The notes under the pieces were generated by a model. It worked only from the letters and a program-made list of their open reading frames with translations, was not told the origin of the DNA and searched no databases. Positions 1-6,463 of a stretch of DNA of 8,882 nucleotides are shown here, one piece after another. A program made the translations under genes and the position numbers. Within the stretch, counting starts at the first letter, position 1; every line of letters starts with the position of its first letter. The stretch is from Firmicutes bacterium UBA3910 (GTDB lineage: Bacteria; Bacillota; Limnochordia; Darwinibacteriales; Darwinibacteriaceae), in the NCBI GenBank assembly GCA_002391465.1, contig DGFC01000038.1:1-8882 (forward strand), written 5' to 3'.

Positions 1-13
1 GTATAAGAGACAG
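1..13. other. Residual Tn5/Nextera mosaic-end adapter
   Basis: The first 13 bases, GTATAAGAGACAG, are identical to the last 13 bases of the 19-bp Tn5 mosaic end used in tagmentation libraries (AGATGTGTATAAGAGACAG). They sit exactly at the window edge, so they are most simply untrimmed adapter at a contig end and not genomic DNA. Consequence: the only in-frame stop codon upstream of the first gene (TAA at 4-6) lies in this artificial sequence and cannot be used to place that gene's start. Confidence 0.9.
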
Positions 14-30
14 TAGGGGAACAGGTTGCG

Positions 31-2550
31 GTGCAGCTCATGGTGGAAAACGCCGCTGAAGACGTGATCCCTGTCCTCACCTGGGAGGTGGACGGCACTC
101 CCATGCCTGAGCTGGCTGGGGCAAAAGTGGAGCATGATGGAAACAGGCTGTACTTTCGCTTTGAGCTGGGCAGCTTCGAGAAGCTGTCCACTGTCTGCTA
201 TCGGTTTGCTGTCCAAGGTGAGGCTGGGCCGATTGTTACTAAGGATTACTCTTTTGAAGTGTTGGCTGAAGAGGCTCTAGGCGAGCCCCTTTCGCTCCTG
301 CGGGGCTATGATTTTGCCTATGCACTTTTTGCAAGAATTACGCTTGTCTTTGACTGGTCCGATTCGCTGCGGGTCTACACCCTCGATCCAGTACATAAAG
401 TAGAGGGAACTCCTGTCAGTTCTGTTCAGGCAGAAATAGCGGAAGGAATCTCTTTGGCCATCGAAACCGCGCCCTTTTCTTGGTCGGTGAAACGTTACAC
501 CGAAAAATTGACAGGTGCTGCAGGAGGCTCCTATCGCCTGCTTGTTGACGGAGAAGGCTCGGTGCATCGCCTAAGCTACAGGACTGACCTTGCCTGTGAG
601 CACTTGTTTGGCTTTGGCGAACGCTTCGACCAGGTAGATCAAAAGGGCAGCGAACTTCTGGTCCGGGTGGTGGAACACTTTACCCGCCAGGGCAGCAACA
701 GCTACCTGCCGATTCCATTTTTCCTGACCGAAAGGGAGCTGGGCTGGTTTTCCCCAGTTCAGCATCGCCTCTGGGTTGACGCCCGGGACGGGCTGCAGTT
801 AACCTTCGATACTCCCCAAAGGGGGATCTTGACTGAAGAACGGTGGCTCTTTGGCAAGCCCCAGCAGCTTATCGCTAAGCTCCATGACTTGACCGGCCGG
901 GTTAAGCTTCCGCCTAAATGGGCCTTGGGGATCTGGATCTCGGGCAATGGCTGGAACACTCAGAAAGAAACGCTGGAACAGCTCCAGGCCCTTGAGGAGC
1001 ATCAGCTGCCGGCCACTGCCATTGTGCTTGAGGCCTGGAGCGATGAACAGACCTTTTGTATTTTCAACGATGCCAAGTACGAACCGTTGGATCAGGAAAA
1101 ACCTTATTCCTACACGGATTTCACCTTCCCCGAGGATGGGAAGTGGCCTGATCCCAAGGAAATGGCGGAAGAGATTCGCAAAGCCGGCCTGAATCTGGTG
1201 CTTTGGCAGATTCCAGTGATTAAGTATGAGTGGGGCGGTCCAGGTCCGCAGCTTCTCAGCGATGAGGCTTACGCCATCGAAAAGGGCTACTGCGTCCTGA
1301 ATGATGACGGTTCTCCCTACCGGATTACGGATCATTGGTTTAGAAACAGTCTGCTCTTGGATTTTACCAATCCTGAGGCGGTGAAGTGGTGGTTCGGCAA
1401 GCGCCAATACCTCCTGGATGATCTGGGCGTTAAGGGCTTTAAGACCGACGGCGGAGAGTTTCTCTTTGACGATGCGGCAGTCCTCTACAGCGGAGAGACA
1501 GGGGAGACCGCTCATAACCTCTATCCTGTGCAGTATGTCAAGGCTTATCAGGACTTTTTGGAGGAAAACGGTGTGGAGGGAGTGACCTTCACTAGGGCAG
1601 GCTTCACAGGTGCCCAGACCCAGCCCGTCCATTGGGCCGGAGACCAGCTCAGTGAGTGGAGTGAATTCCGGGCCCAGCTGACAGCAGGCCTGTCTGCAGG
1701 GATCTCGGGGATCCCGTTTTGGAGCTTTGACGTCGGCGGCTTTGCCGGGGATTTTCCCAGTGCCGAGCTCTACCTGCGGTCTGTGGCTATGGCGGCCTTC
1801 TGCCCAGTGATGCAGTGGCATTCCGAGCCCAGGCACGGCCAGTTCTACCACACCCAACGGGAACGCTGGATCAATGATCGCAGCCCCTGGAATCTGGCTT
1901 CGCTCTACAAAGACGAAAGCATTATCAGCATCTATCGCCTCTATGCCAACTTGCACATGAACCTGATGCCCTATATCTATCAGGAGGCAAAGCACTGTGC
2001 CGCAAGCTCCAGGCCCCTAATGGCCCACATGGTGGTGGATTTTCCCGAAGATGAAAAAGCCTGGACTGTCCATGACCAGTATATGTTTGGCAGAGACCTC
2101 CTGGTTGCCCCGATTACCGAGGAAGGGGCGGTGCGCAGGGAGATCTACCTGCCTGAAGGCCTTTGGCATGACCTTTTCCTAGGCGGCACCATTGAAGGCG
2201 GCAGGACAATTGAGTACGACTGCCCTATGGAGCGCATCCCGGTCTTTGTCCGGGACGGCGCTGTGCTAGCCGTCAACCTGGCGGATTCGGGCCTGATGGG
2301 CTCCCAGTCTGAGGAGGCGGGAGTAGGCAACGACTTAGGCAGTTATAAGCAGCTGGCGTTTCTCTGCTTTGGCCGGGACAGCTTTGAGTATGCCGATGAT
2401 TTGGGCGTTCAGCTTTCTGCTGCAGCTGGAAAGGTCAGCGGAACAGGCATTTCAGAGGTGCTTCTAGTTGACTGCAGCACTCTGGACGCAGCTGGCGGAG
2501 TAAAGCTCTTTGAACGGTATCTGGCCGCGAAGAAGGCGGCGGTGGAGTAG
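31..2550 (+). CDS. GH31 family alpha-glycosidase, probably 5'-partial
   Basis: A retaining glycoside hydrolase family 31 enzyme (alpha-glucosidase/alpha-xylosidase type), expected to cleave alpha-linked sugars from the non-reducing end. Numbering from the GTG at 31: residues 1-85 form a beta-rich leading domain, and about 86-290 are the GH31 N-terminal beta-sandwich with GFGERFDQVDQKG (193-205). The TIM barrel begins at PPKWALGIW (294-302). The nucleophile is Asp473 in FKTDGGEF, the acid/base is Asp538 in HWAGDQ, and the FWSFDVGGF motif is at 563-571. A beta-rich C-terminal region starts near 685. There is no signal peptide, so the enzyme is probably cytoplasmic. The reading frame is open through all genuine bases back to 16 (GEQVA precedes the GTG and looks like part of a beta strand), so the real start probably lies off the contig. 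It is first in an operon, 13 bp before the permease gene. Exact substrate is not readable; family call is secure. Confidence 0.93.
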   Translation: MQLMVENAAEDVIPVLTWEVDGTPMPELAGAKVEHDGNRLYFRFELGSFEKLSTVCYRFAVQGEAGPIVTKDYSFEVLAEEALGEPLSLLRGYDFAYALFARITLVFDWSDSLRVYTLDPVHKVEGTPVSSVQAEIAEGISLAIETAPFSWSVKRYTEKLTGAAGGSYRLLVDGEGSVHRLSYRTDLACEHLFGFGERFDQVDQKGSELLVRVVEHFTRQGSNSYLPIPFFLTERELGWFSPVQHRLWVDARDGLQLTFDTPQRGILTEERWLFGKPQQLIAKLHDLTGRVKLPPKWALGIWISGNGWNTQKETLEQLQALEEHQLPATAIVLEAWSDEQTFCIFNDAKYEPLDQEKPYSYTDFTFPEDGKWPDPKEMAEEIRKAGLNLVLWQIPVIKYEWGGPGPQLLSDEAYAIEKGYCVLNDDGSPYRITDHWFRNSLLLDFTNPEAVKWWFGKRQYLLDDLGVKGFKTDGGEFLFDDAAVLYSGETGETAHNLYPVQYVKAYQDFLEENGVEGVTFTRAGFTGAQTQPVHWAGDQLSEWSEFRAQLTAGLSAGISGIPFWSFDVGGFAGDFPSAELYLRSVAMAAFCPVMQWHSEPRHGQFYHTQRERWINDRSPWNLASLYKDESIISIYRLYANLHMNLMPYIYQEAKHCAASSRPLMAHMVVDFPEDEKAWTVHDQYMFGRDLLVAPITEEGAVRREIYLPEGLWHDLFLGGTIEGGRTIEYDCPMERIPVFVRDGAVLAVNLADSGLMGSQSEEAGVGNDLGSYKQLAFLCFGRDSFEYADDLGVQLSAAAGKVSGTGISEVLLVDCSTLDAAGGVKLFERYLAAKKAAVE

Positions 2551-2558
2551 AGAGGAGG
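2551..2558 (+). promoter_or_regulatory. Strong ribosome binding site fixing the start of permease 1
   Basis: AGAGGAGG lies directly after the TAG stop of the GH31 gene, 5 nt before the ATG at 2564. It decides between that ATG and the in-frame ATG at 2510, which would overlap the GH31 gene and add 18 charged, Arg/Trp-rich residues before the first membrane helix. Confidence 0.85.
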
Positions 2559-2563
2559 ACATT

Positions 2564-3433
2564 ATGGGGAAGAAACTTACCATCTTTTTGTTTCTGCTGC
2601 CCAGTCTGGTTGGCTTGGTTCTGTTTTCCATCATCCCCATCGGCACCTCTCTCTATCTGAGCCTGACAGAGTGGGATGTGATCGGAGGCCCGCCAAAATT
2701 CCACGGGCTGAAAAACTACGTGCAGATTCTGCAAAGCGAGGAAATGGGCAGGATCCTGGGGAACACCCTCTATTTTATCGTCCTTTACATTCCCCTGATC
2801 CTGACTGTCTCCATTCTGGTGGCGCTGCTGCTGAACAATCCCTACAAGGGAATCGGCATCTATCGGACCATCTACTATGTCCCAGTATTAACCTCCTGGG
2901 TGGCCGCGGCACTTCTCTGGAAGTGGCTGTTAAACGCAAGATACGGGGCGGTGAATGCCATCTTAGGCTGGTTTGGGATTCAAGGGCCCAGCTGGCTGCA
3001 GGACAAGGCCTGGGCCATGCCTGGTGTGGTGCTCTCCAGCATTTGGAAGGATATGGGCTATTTCTCACTGATCTTCCTCGCCGGTCTGCAGGGCATTGAC
3101 AAAACCTATTACGAGGCGGCGGAGATTGACGGCGCCAGCTCCTTTGCCAAGTTCCGGTACATTACGCTGCCCCTTGTGACGCCCACCCTGTTTTTTGTGA
3201 TGGTGATCTGCATTATCAACTCCTTCCAGCTCTTCCCCCAGGTGATGGTGATGACGGAAGGGGGACCGGGAGGGGCGACTCAGGTGTTTGTGGAGCGGAT
3301 TTACAACTATGCCTTCCGCTATTACAAAATGGGTTATGCAGCGAGTCTGTCGTGGATCCTCTTTGCCTTTATCTTTGTGGCAACCATAATTCAGCTGAGA
3401 ATGCAGAAAAGGTGGGTGCACTATGACTCGTAG
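2564..3433 (+). CDS. ABC sugar transporter permease, MalF/UgpA type (CUT1)
   Basis: One of the two membrane subunits of a carbohydrate ABC importer, 289 aa, a normal length for the short MalF/UgpA/LacF type. The start at 2564 is set by the ribosome binding site; the protein then begins MGKKLTIFLF with a short basic end and goes straight into the first helix (about 6-31). Further hydrophobic segments lie near 66-91, 103-122, 152-175, 203-228 and 260-279. The cytoplasmic EAA loop that docks on the ATPase is clear: YYEAAEIDGASSFAKF (182-197), continuing to LPLVTP. TEGGPGGAT (231-239) is also typical of this subfamily. It is 13 bp downstream of the GH31 gene, and its last 11 bp overlap the next permease gene, so expression is very likely coupled. 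Substrate is unknown; context suggests an alpha-linked oligosaccharide. Confidence 0.95.
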   Translation: MGKKLTIFLFLLPSLVGLVLFSIIPIGTSLYLSLTEWDVIGGPPKFHGLKNYVQILQSEEMGRILGNTLYFIVLYIPLILTVSILVALLLNNPYKGIGIYRTIYYVPVLTSWVAAALLWKWLLNARYGAVNAILGWFGIQGPSWLQDKAWAMPGVVLSSIWKDMGYFSLIFLAGLQGIDKTYYEAAEIDGASSFAKFRYITLPLVTPTLFFVMVICIINSFQLFPQVMVMTEGGPGGATQVFVERIYNYAFRYYKMGYAASLSWILFAFIFVATIIQLRMQKRWVHYDS

Positions 3434-4250
3434 GCTTCTGATCAAGAAAGTGTCGTTCTATCTCTTCGCTTCATTGATAGGCTTCTTTAACCTGATACCT
3501 TTCTTTTGGATGGTGTCAACCTCCCTCAAGGCTAGGAAGGCATTGGCAGTCCTGCCTGTGCAATGGATCCCTGAGGAGCCGAGTTTTGAAGCTTACCAAA
3601 GGCTGTTTCAGCTCTTCCCCTTTGCCCGGGCGATCTGGAACAGTGTGTTTATCTCGGTAACTACCACAGTTATTGTTGTTGTGTCAGCCTCCTTAGCTGC
3701 CTACGTCTTTGCCAAGGTGCCCTTTAAGGGCCGGGAAGTCCTGTTCACGCTGTTTCTGATGACCATGATGATACCGGGGCAGGTGACCATGATTCCAAAC
3801 TTCCTGGTCCTGCGCTACTTAGGTCTTTTAAACACCTACCTTGGTGTGCTGCTGCCCACCATTTACAACGCCTTTGCCACATTTTTGCTGCGGCAGAATA
3901 TGCGGATTATTCCCGATGCCTTCCTGGAAGCGGCAATTATTGACGGGGCAAGCCACTTTACGATCTTTTCACGCATTGTGGTTCCTTTAAGCAAGCCCAT
4001 TTTGGCTGCCCTATCGGTAATTACCTTCATGGGTACCTGGAACGACTATCTCTGGCCCTTGATTGTGCTGACGGATCGGGCCAAAATGACTTTGCCAGTG
4101 GGCTTAGGGCTGTTAAACACGCAGTACGGCAACCAGTACAACCTGTTGATGGCGGGGGGACTGATTTCCATGGTTCCAATTCTGCTGCTCTACTTTTTAG
4201 CTCAAAAACACTTTGAACAAGGTTTGAGTATAGGGGGGATCAAAGGCTAA
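3423..4250 (+). CDS. ABC sugar transporter permease, MalG/UgpE type (CUT1)
   Basis: Partner membrane subunit of the preceding permease, 275 aa, the usual MalG/UgpE length. An N-terminal helix spans about 10-33 and ends FFWMVSTSLK, a MalG-type signature. Further helices lie near 72-97, 106-127, 138-156, 190-212 and 242-261. The EAA loop is LEAAIIDGASHFTIFSRI (168-185) followed by VPLSKP. The C-terminus, EQGLSIGGIKG, is the characteristic tail of this family. The ATG at 3423 lies inside the end of the upstream gene (11-bp overlap), with an AAGGTGG ribosome binding site at 3409-3415. The pair forms a heterodimeric pore; no nucleotide-binding subunit is encoded nearby, as is common for CUT1 importers that share one MsiK/UgpC-like ATPase. 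Confidence 0.95.
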   Translation: MTRRLLIKKVSFYLFASLIGFFNLIPFFWMVSTSLKARKALAVLPVQWIPEEPSFEAYQRLFQLFPFARAIWNSVFISVTTTVIVVVSASLAAYVFAKVPFKGREVLFTLFLMTMMIPGQVTMIPNFLVLRYLGLLNTYLGVLLPTIYNAFATFLLRQNMRIIPDAFLEAAIIDGASHFTIFSRIVVPLSKPILAALSVITFMGTWNDYLWPLIVLTDRAKMTLPVGLGLLNTQYGNQYNLLMAGGLISMVPILLLYFLAQKHFEQGLSIGGIKG

Positions 4251-4255
4251 AAAAC

Positions 4256-4285
4256 TTGTTTCAGTCGGGTAGGCAACTAAAACAA
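4256..4285 (+). other. Small hairpin between the permease and binding-protein genes
   Basis: In the 54-bp gap, TTGTTT-C-AGT (4256-4265) can pair with ACT-A-AAACAA (4276-4285): nine pairs, one C/A mismatch and a 10-nt loop. No T run follows, so it is not a good terminator. It could stabilise or process the transcript ahead of the binding-protein gene, whose product is usually needed in excess of the permeases. That role is inference from position only, and the stem is A/T-rich and weak. Confidence 0.3.
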
Positions 4286-4304
4286 AGAAGTGGAGTGAAA
4301 ACGA

Positions 4305-5549
4305 ATGAAAAACCTAAAACGCTTTATGGTGCTGTCGCTCTTGCTTGTTCTTTGTCTGTCGTTTACAGCGTTTGCCCAGGTAGTAACCATTGACTTTCTC
4401 AACTTCTCTTCCAGCGGTGACAATGAAGTCCATTTGGAGAAGATGCGGGAAATTTTCGAAGCACAAAATCCCAATATCAAGGTGAACATCCAGACCATCG
4501 GCTACGGCGACTACTTTGTCCGGCTGATGACCAGCGTTGTAGCCGGCACTGCGCCGGACGCCTTTGAGTTGAACTTCGAAAACTTCGCAGCCTACGCCAT
4601 GAAGGGGACCATCATGCCCCTAGAAGAGTTGATGGAAAAAACGGGCTTTGACACCTCGGTTTCTGATCCGAATGCGCTGGCTGCCTTTAGAAGTGACGGG
4701 AAGCAGTACGGTCTGCCCTTCAGCTTCTCCAACGTAATTGTCCTGTACAACAAAGACCTCTTTGATCAGGCCAATGTGCCCTATCCAAACAGTGATTGGA
4801 CCTGGGCGGATCAGCTGGACGCCGCCATTAAGATCCGCGCTTTGGGTGAGGATATCTTTGGAATCTTCCAGCCCATCCAGTTCCATGAGTTCTACAAGGT
4901 CGTCAGGCAGAACGGCGGCAGGCTCTTCAATGCAGATATGACTAAGTTTACAGTAAACACGCCGGAGAACGTGGAGACTCTTCAATACATGGTGGACCGG
5001 GTGCAAAAGTACAATGTGATGCCCACCGAAGAGCAGCTGTCCGGCATGGGAGATTGGGATCTGTTCGCAGCGGGACGTTTGGGCATGCTGGTTACCGGCA
5101 GTTGGGCCTTTCCCTACATGATGGAAAACTGCGACTTCGACTGGGATATTGCAGTAGAACCCGGGAACACAGCCAAGGCAACCCACTTCTTTGCCAACGG
5201 CTTGGTGATCAACAAGGATACCGACAAAGCAGAGGCAGCATTTGAATGGATCAAGTTCCTCTCGACCAGCAAAGAAGCTGCTGAGATCAGAGTCCAGGCC
5301 GGCTGGGAACTTCCTGCCGTAACCCATCAGGAGATCCTGGATCTCTATGCAGCCACCACCCCGCCAGAGAGCAAGTCGGTGATCTTTGAATCCCTTCAGT
5401 ACCTGGTTACGCCGCCTGTCATTGAACAGTTCGGCGAACTCTCCGATATTCTCGGCCGCCACCTTGGCGATGCCCGGGATGGTTTTGTGACACCGCAGGA
5501 AGCCTTGGATGCAGCCCAGGCTGAACTGGAGAGCCGGATTACGCTCTAG
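4305..5549 (+). CDS. Extracellular sugar-binding protein, family 1, non-lipoprotein
   Basis: The substrate-capturing component of the importer encoded just upstream, 414 aa, a normal size for CUT1 binding proteins. The ATG at 4305 has a GGAGTG ribosome binding site (4292-4297). The N-terminus is a classic Sec signal: basic MKNLKR, a hydrophobic core to about residue 20, then TAFA before Q25, a signal peptidase I site. The only nearby cysteine (LVLC, residue 17) has Leu at -1 and is not a proper lipobox. The mature protein has typical family 1 features: a DFLNFSSS first strand, FEAQNPNIKVNIQTIGYGDY, GTAPDAFEL, and YGLPFSFSNVIVLYNKDLFD leading to a TWADQLDAA segment; aromatic residues suited to sugar stacking are frequent. 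The gene is last in the operon, whereas binding-protein genes often come first. It is followed by a strong terminator. Ligand unknown. Confidence 0.95.
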   Translation: MKNLKRFMVLSLLLVLCLSFTAFAQVVTIDFLNFSSSGDNEVHLEKMREIFEAQNPNIKVNIQTIGYGDYFVRLMTSVVAGTAPDAFELNFENFAAYAMKGTIMPLEELMEKTGFDTSVSDPNALAAFRSDGKQYGLPFSFSNVIVLYNKDLFDQANVPYPNSDWTWADQLDAAIKIRALGEDIFGIFQPIQFHEFYKVVRQNGGRLFNADMTKFTVNTPENVETLQYMVDRVQKYNVMPTEEQLSGMGDWDLFAAGRLGMLVTGSWAFPYMMENCDFDWDIAVEPGNTAKATHFFANGLVINKDTDKAEAAFEWIKFLSTSKEAAEIRVQAGWELPAVTHQEILDLYAATTPPESKSVIFESLQYLVTPPVIEQFGELSDILGRHLGDARDGFVTPQEALDAAQAELESRITL

Positions 5550-5565
5550 TGCAAAGGCTAACTAC

Positions 5566-5603
5566 AAAACCCCTGCTTCAGCTTTTGCTGAAACAGGGGT
5601 TTT
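5566..5603. terminator. Bidirectional intrinsic terminator
   Basis: AAAACCCCTG (5566-5575) pairs perfectly with CAGGGGTTTT (5594-5603). After one C/A mismatch the stem continues with TTCAGC (5577-5582) and GCTGAA (5587-5592) around a TTTT loop. The A run on the left arm and T run on the right give a U tract in both directions. It lies between two converging stop codons (5549 and 5620) and can serve both the transporter operon and the peroxiredoxin gene. Confidence 0.92.
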
Positions 5604-5619
5604 GATGTGAGAAAGGTCT

Positions 5620-6180
5620 CTAGATCCTTCCAACCAGCTCGATGCCGGGCTTGAGGGTTTCTGCGCCTGGACGCCATTTAGCCGGGCAGACCTGATCGCC
5701 GTGCTTAGCAACGAATTGGGCCGCCTGCACCTTGCGGAGGAGTTCGGAGGCGTTTCTTCCAATGCTGTTGTCGTTTACCTCATAGGACACAATCTTGCCT
5801 TCTGGGTTGACGATGAAGCTGCCTCTCAGGGCAAGACCTTCTTCTTCGATATATACCTGGAAGTCCTGGCAGAGTGCGGCCGTAGGATCGGCAAGCATGG
5901 GGTACTTGATCTTTTTAATTGTATCCGACGCGTCATGCCAGGCCTTATGGGTGAAATGGGTGTCTGTCGACACGGAATAGACTTCCACACCGATTTTTTG
6001 GAACTCATCATATAGATCAGCTAAGTCTTCAAGTTCGGTGGGGCATACAAAGGTGAAGTCTGCTGGGTAGAATACGAAGACCGACCATTTGCCGAGAATG
6101 TCGTTCTTGGTGACCTTCTTAAATTCTCCGTCAACAAACGCATCAACTGTGAAGTCCATTACTTCCTTGCCAATAAGCAC
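5620..6180 (-). CDS. ahpC: Typical 2-Cys peroxiredoxin (alkyl hydroperoxide reductase C)
   Basis: A cytoplasmic thiol peroxidase that reduces hydrogen peroxide and organic hydroperoxides, 186 aa, the standard AhpC length. The peroxidatic cysteine is Cys46 in DFTFVCPTE and the resolving cysteine is Cys165 in DQVCPAKW; both positions equal those in enterobacterial AhpC. The conserved Arg is in LRGSFIVNPEG (118-128). The start is GTG at 6180 (GTG CTT ATT GGC AAG): it gives the normal family N-terminus, while the internal ATG at codon 8 would cut into the first strand. AGGAGTG (6195-6189) is the ribosome binding site, with slightly long spacing. No ahpF or other reductase gene is next to it, so the electron donor is encoded elsewhere. 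The promoter and an overlapping Fur-family-like palindrome lie upstream. Convergent with the transporter operon, sharing its terminator. Confidence 0.96.
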   Translation of the reverse strand: MLIGKEVMDFTVDAFVDGEFKKVTKNDILGKWSVFVFYPADFTFVCPTELEDLADLYDEFQKIGVEVYSVSTDTHFTHKAWHDASDTIKKIKYPMLADPTAALCQDFQVYIEEEGLALRGSFIVNPEGKIVSYEVNDNSIGRNASELLRKVQAAQFVAKHGDQVCPAKWRPGAETLKPGIELVGRI

Positions 6181-6233
6181 TAACAGATCACTCCTATGTA
6201 TTTTTTCGTCTAGCTTCCATCAGCAAATCAAAT

Positions 6234-6258
6234 ACTAATGATAGCCGTTATCAATAGT
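6234..6258. promoter_or_regulatory. Fur/PerR-like operator palindrome
   Basis: A 25-bp dyad centred on 6246 in which 10 of 12 base pairs match. Its core, TGATAGCCGTTATCA (6239-6253), has the 7-1-7 form of the Fur box and agrees with TGATAATNATTATCA at 11 of 14 defined positions. It overlaps the downstream end of the ahpC -10 box and covers the predicted start of transcription, as expected for a repressor. Fur-family regulators (PerR in many Firmicutes) are known to control ahpC genes. Whether PerR or Fur binds here cannot be told from sequence; the TGATA/TATCA ends are closer to the Fur consensus than to the PerR one. Confidence 0.7.
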
Positions 6259-6284
6259 ATAGCCAGGGCGGCTAGGAATGTCAA
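6256..6284 (-). promoter_or_regulatory. Sigma70/sigmaA promoter of ahpC
   Basis: On the minus strand the -35 box is TTGACA (6284-6279), a perfect match. A 17-bp spacer (6278-6262) follows, then the -10 box TATACT (6261-6256), which matches TATAAT at 5 of 6. Transcription should begin near 6249, giving a leader of about 69 nt before the GTG at 6180. Confidence 0.85.
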
Positions 6285-6303
6285 GGGCCTTTTTCACTTT
6301 TCC

Positions 6304-6326
6304 CCAGTTCACCGGGGCCGAACTGG
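6304..6326. repeat. 7-bp inverted repeat in the divergent intergenic region
   Basis: CCAGTTC (6304-6310) and GAACTGG (6320-6326) are perfect inverted copies separated by 9 bp (ACCGGGGCC). The site lies upstream of the ahpC -35 box and about 140 bp before the SnoaL-like gene, so it could be an operator or a leader hairpin for the rightward gene. I see no convincing rightward promoter in 6181-6463, and the repeat may have no function. Confidence 0.3.
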
Positions 6327-6452
6327 TTACCGAAAAAGACTTGTTGGGTGTTCCAGGTGCTCTGTTACTCTCACGCGAATTGTATCCTTGGAAGGACATG
6401 TGATATCGGCAGGGAAAAAATATAGAAGCGGTGGAGTCACTGGCAGCCAAAT

Positions 6453-6459
6453 GGAGGTG
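6453..6459 (+). promoter_or_regulatory. Ribosome binding site fixing the start of the SnoaL-like gene
   Basis: GGAGGTG lies 4 nt before the ATG at 6464 (GGAGG is 6 nt away). It supports that ATG over the upstream in-frame GTG at 6431, which has no comparable site and would add residues unlike the family N-terminus. Confidence 0.8.
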
Positions 6460-6463
6460 GAGC

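Noticed and set aside
799..1995. Long open frame of 398 codons on the minus strand inside the GH31 gene
   Set aside because: It lies wholly antisense to a gene with clear GH31 motifs. Its translation shows no domain and the base composition explains the open frame.
4353..4358. Lipobox around Cys17 of the binding protein (LVLC)
   Set aside because: Leu at -1 is not accepted by the lipoprotein signal peptidase (Gly, Ala or Ser expected), and a good signal peptidase I site (AFA before Gln25) follows.
4620..5462. 280-codon open frame on the minus strand inside the binding-protein gene
   Set aside because: It is antisense to a well-supported secreted binding protein, has no ribosome binding site and no recognisable motif.
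31..5549. Sulfoquinovose pathway combining the GH31 enzyme with the Xsc-like TPP enzyme
   Set aside because: The GH31 motif does not resemble that of sulfoquinovosidases, no sulfosugar-pathway gene is present, and the TPP gene is on the other strand about 1.7 kb beyond the operon's end with two unrelated genes between.
6340..6420. Possible rightward promoter for the SnoaL-like gene (TTGTTG with GTTACT, or TTGTAT with TGATAT)
   Set aside because: Each pair matches the consensus weakly or has poor spacing, so neither is better than chance.
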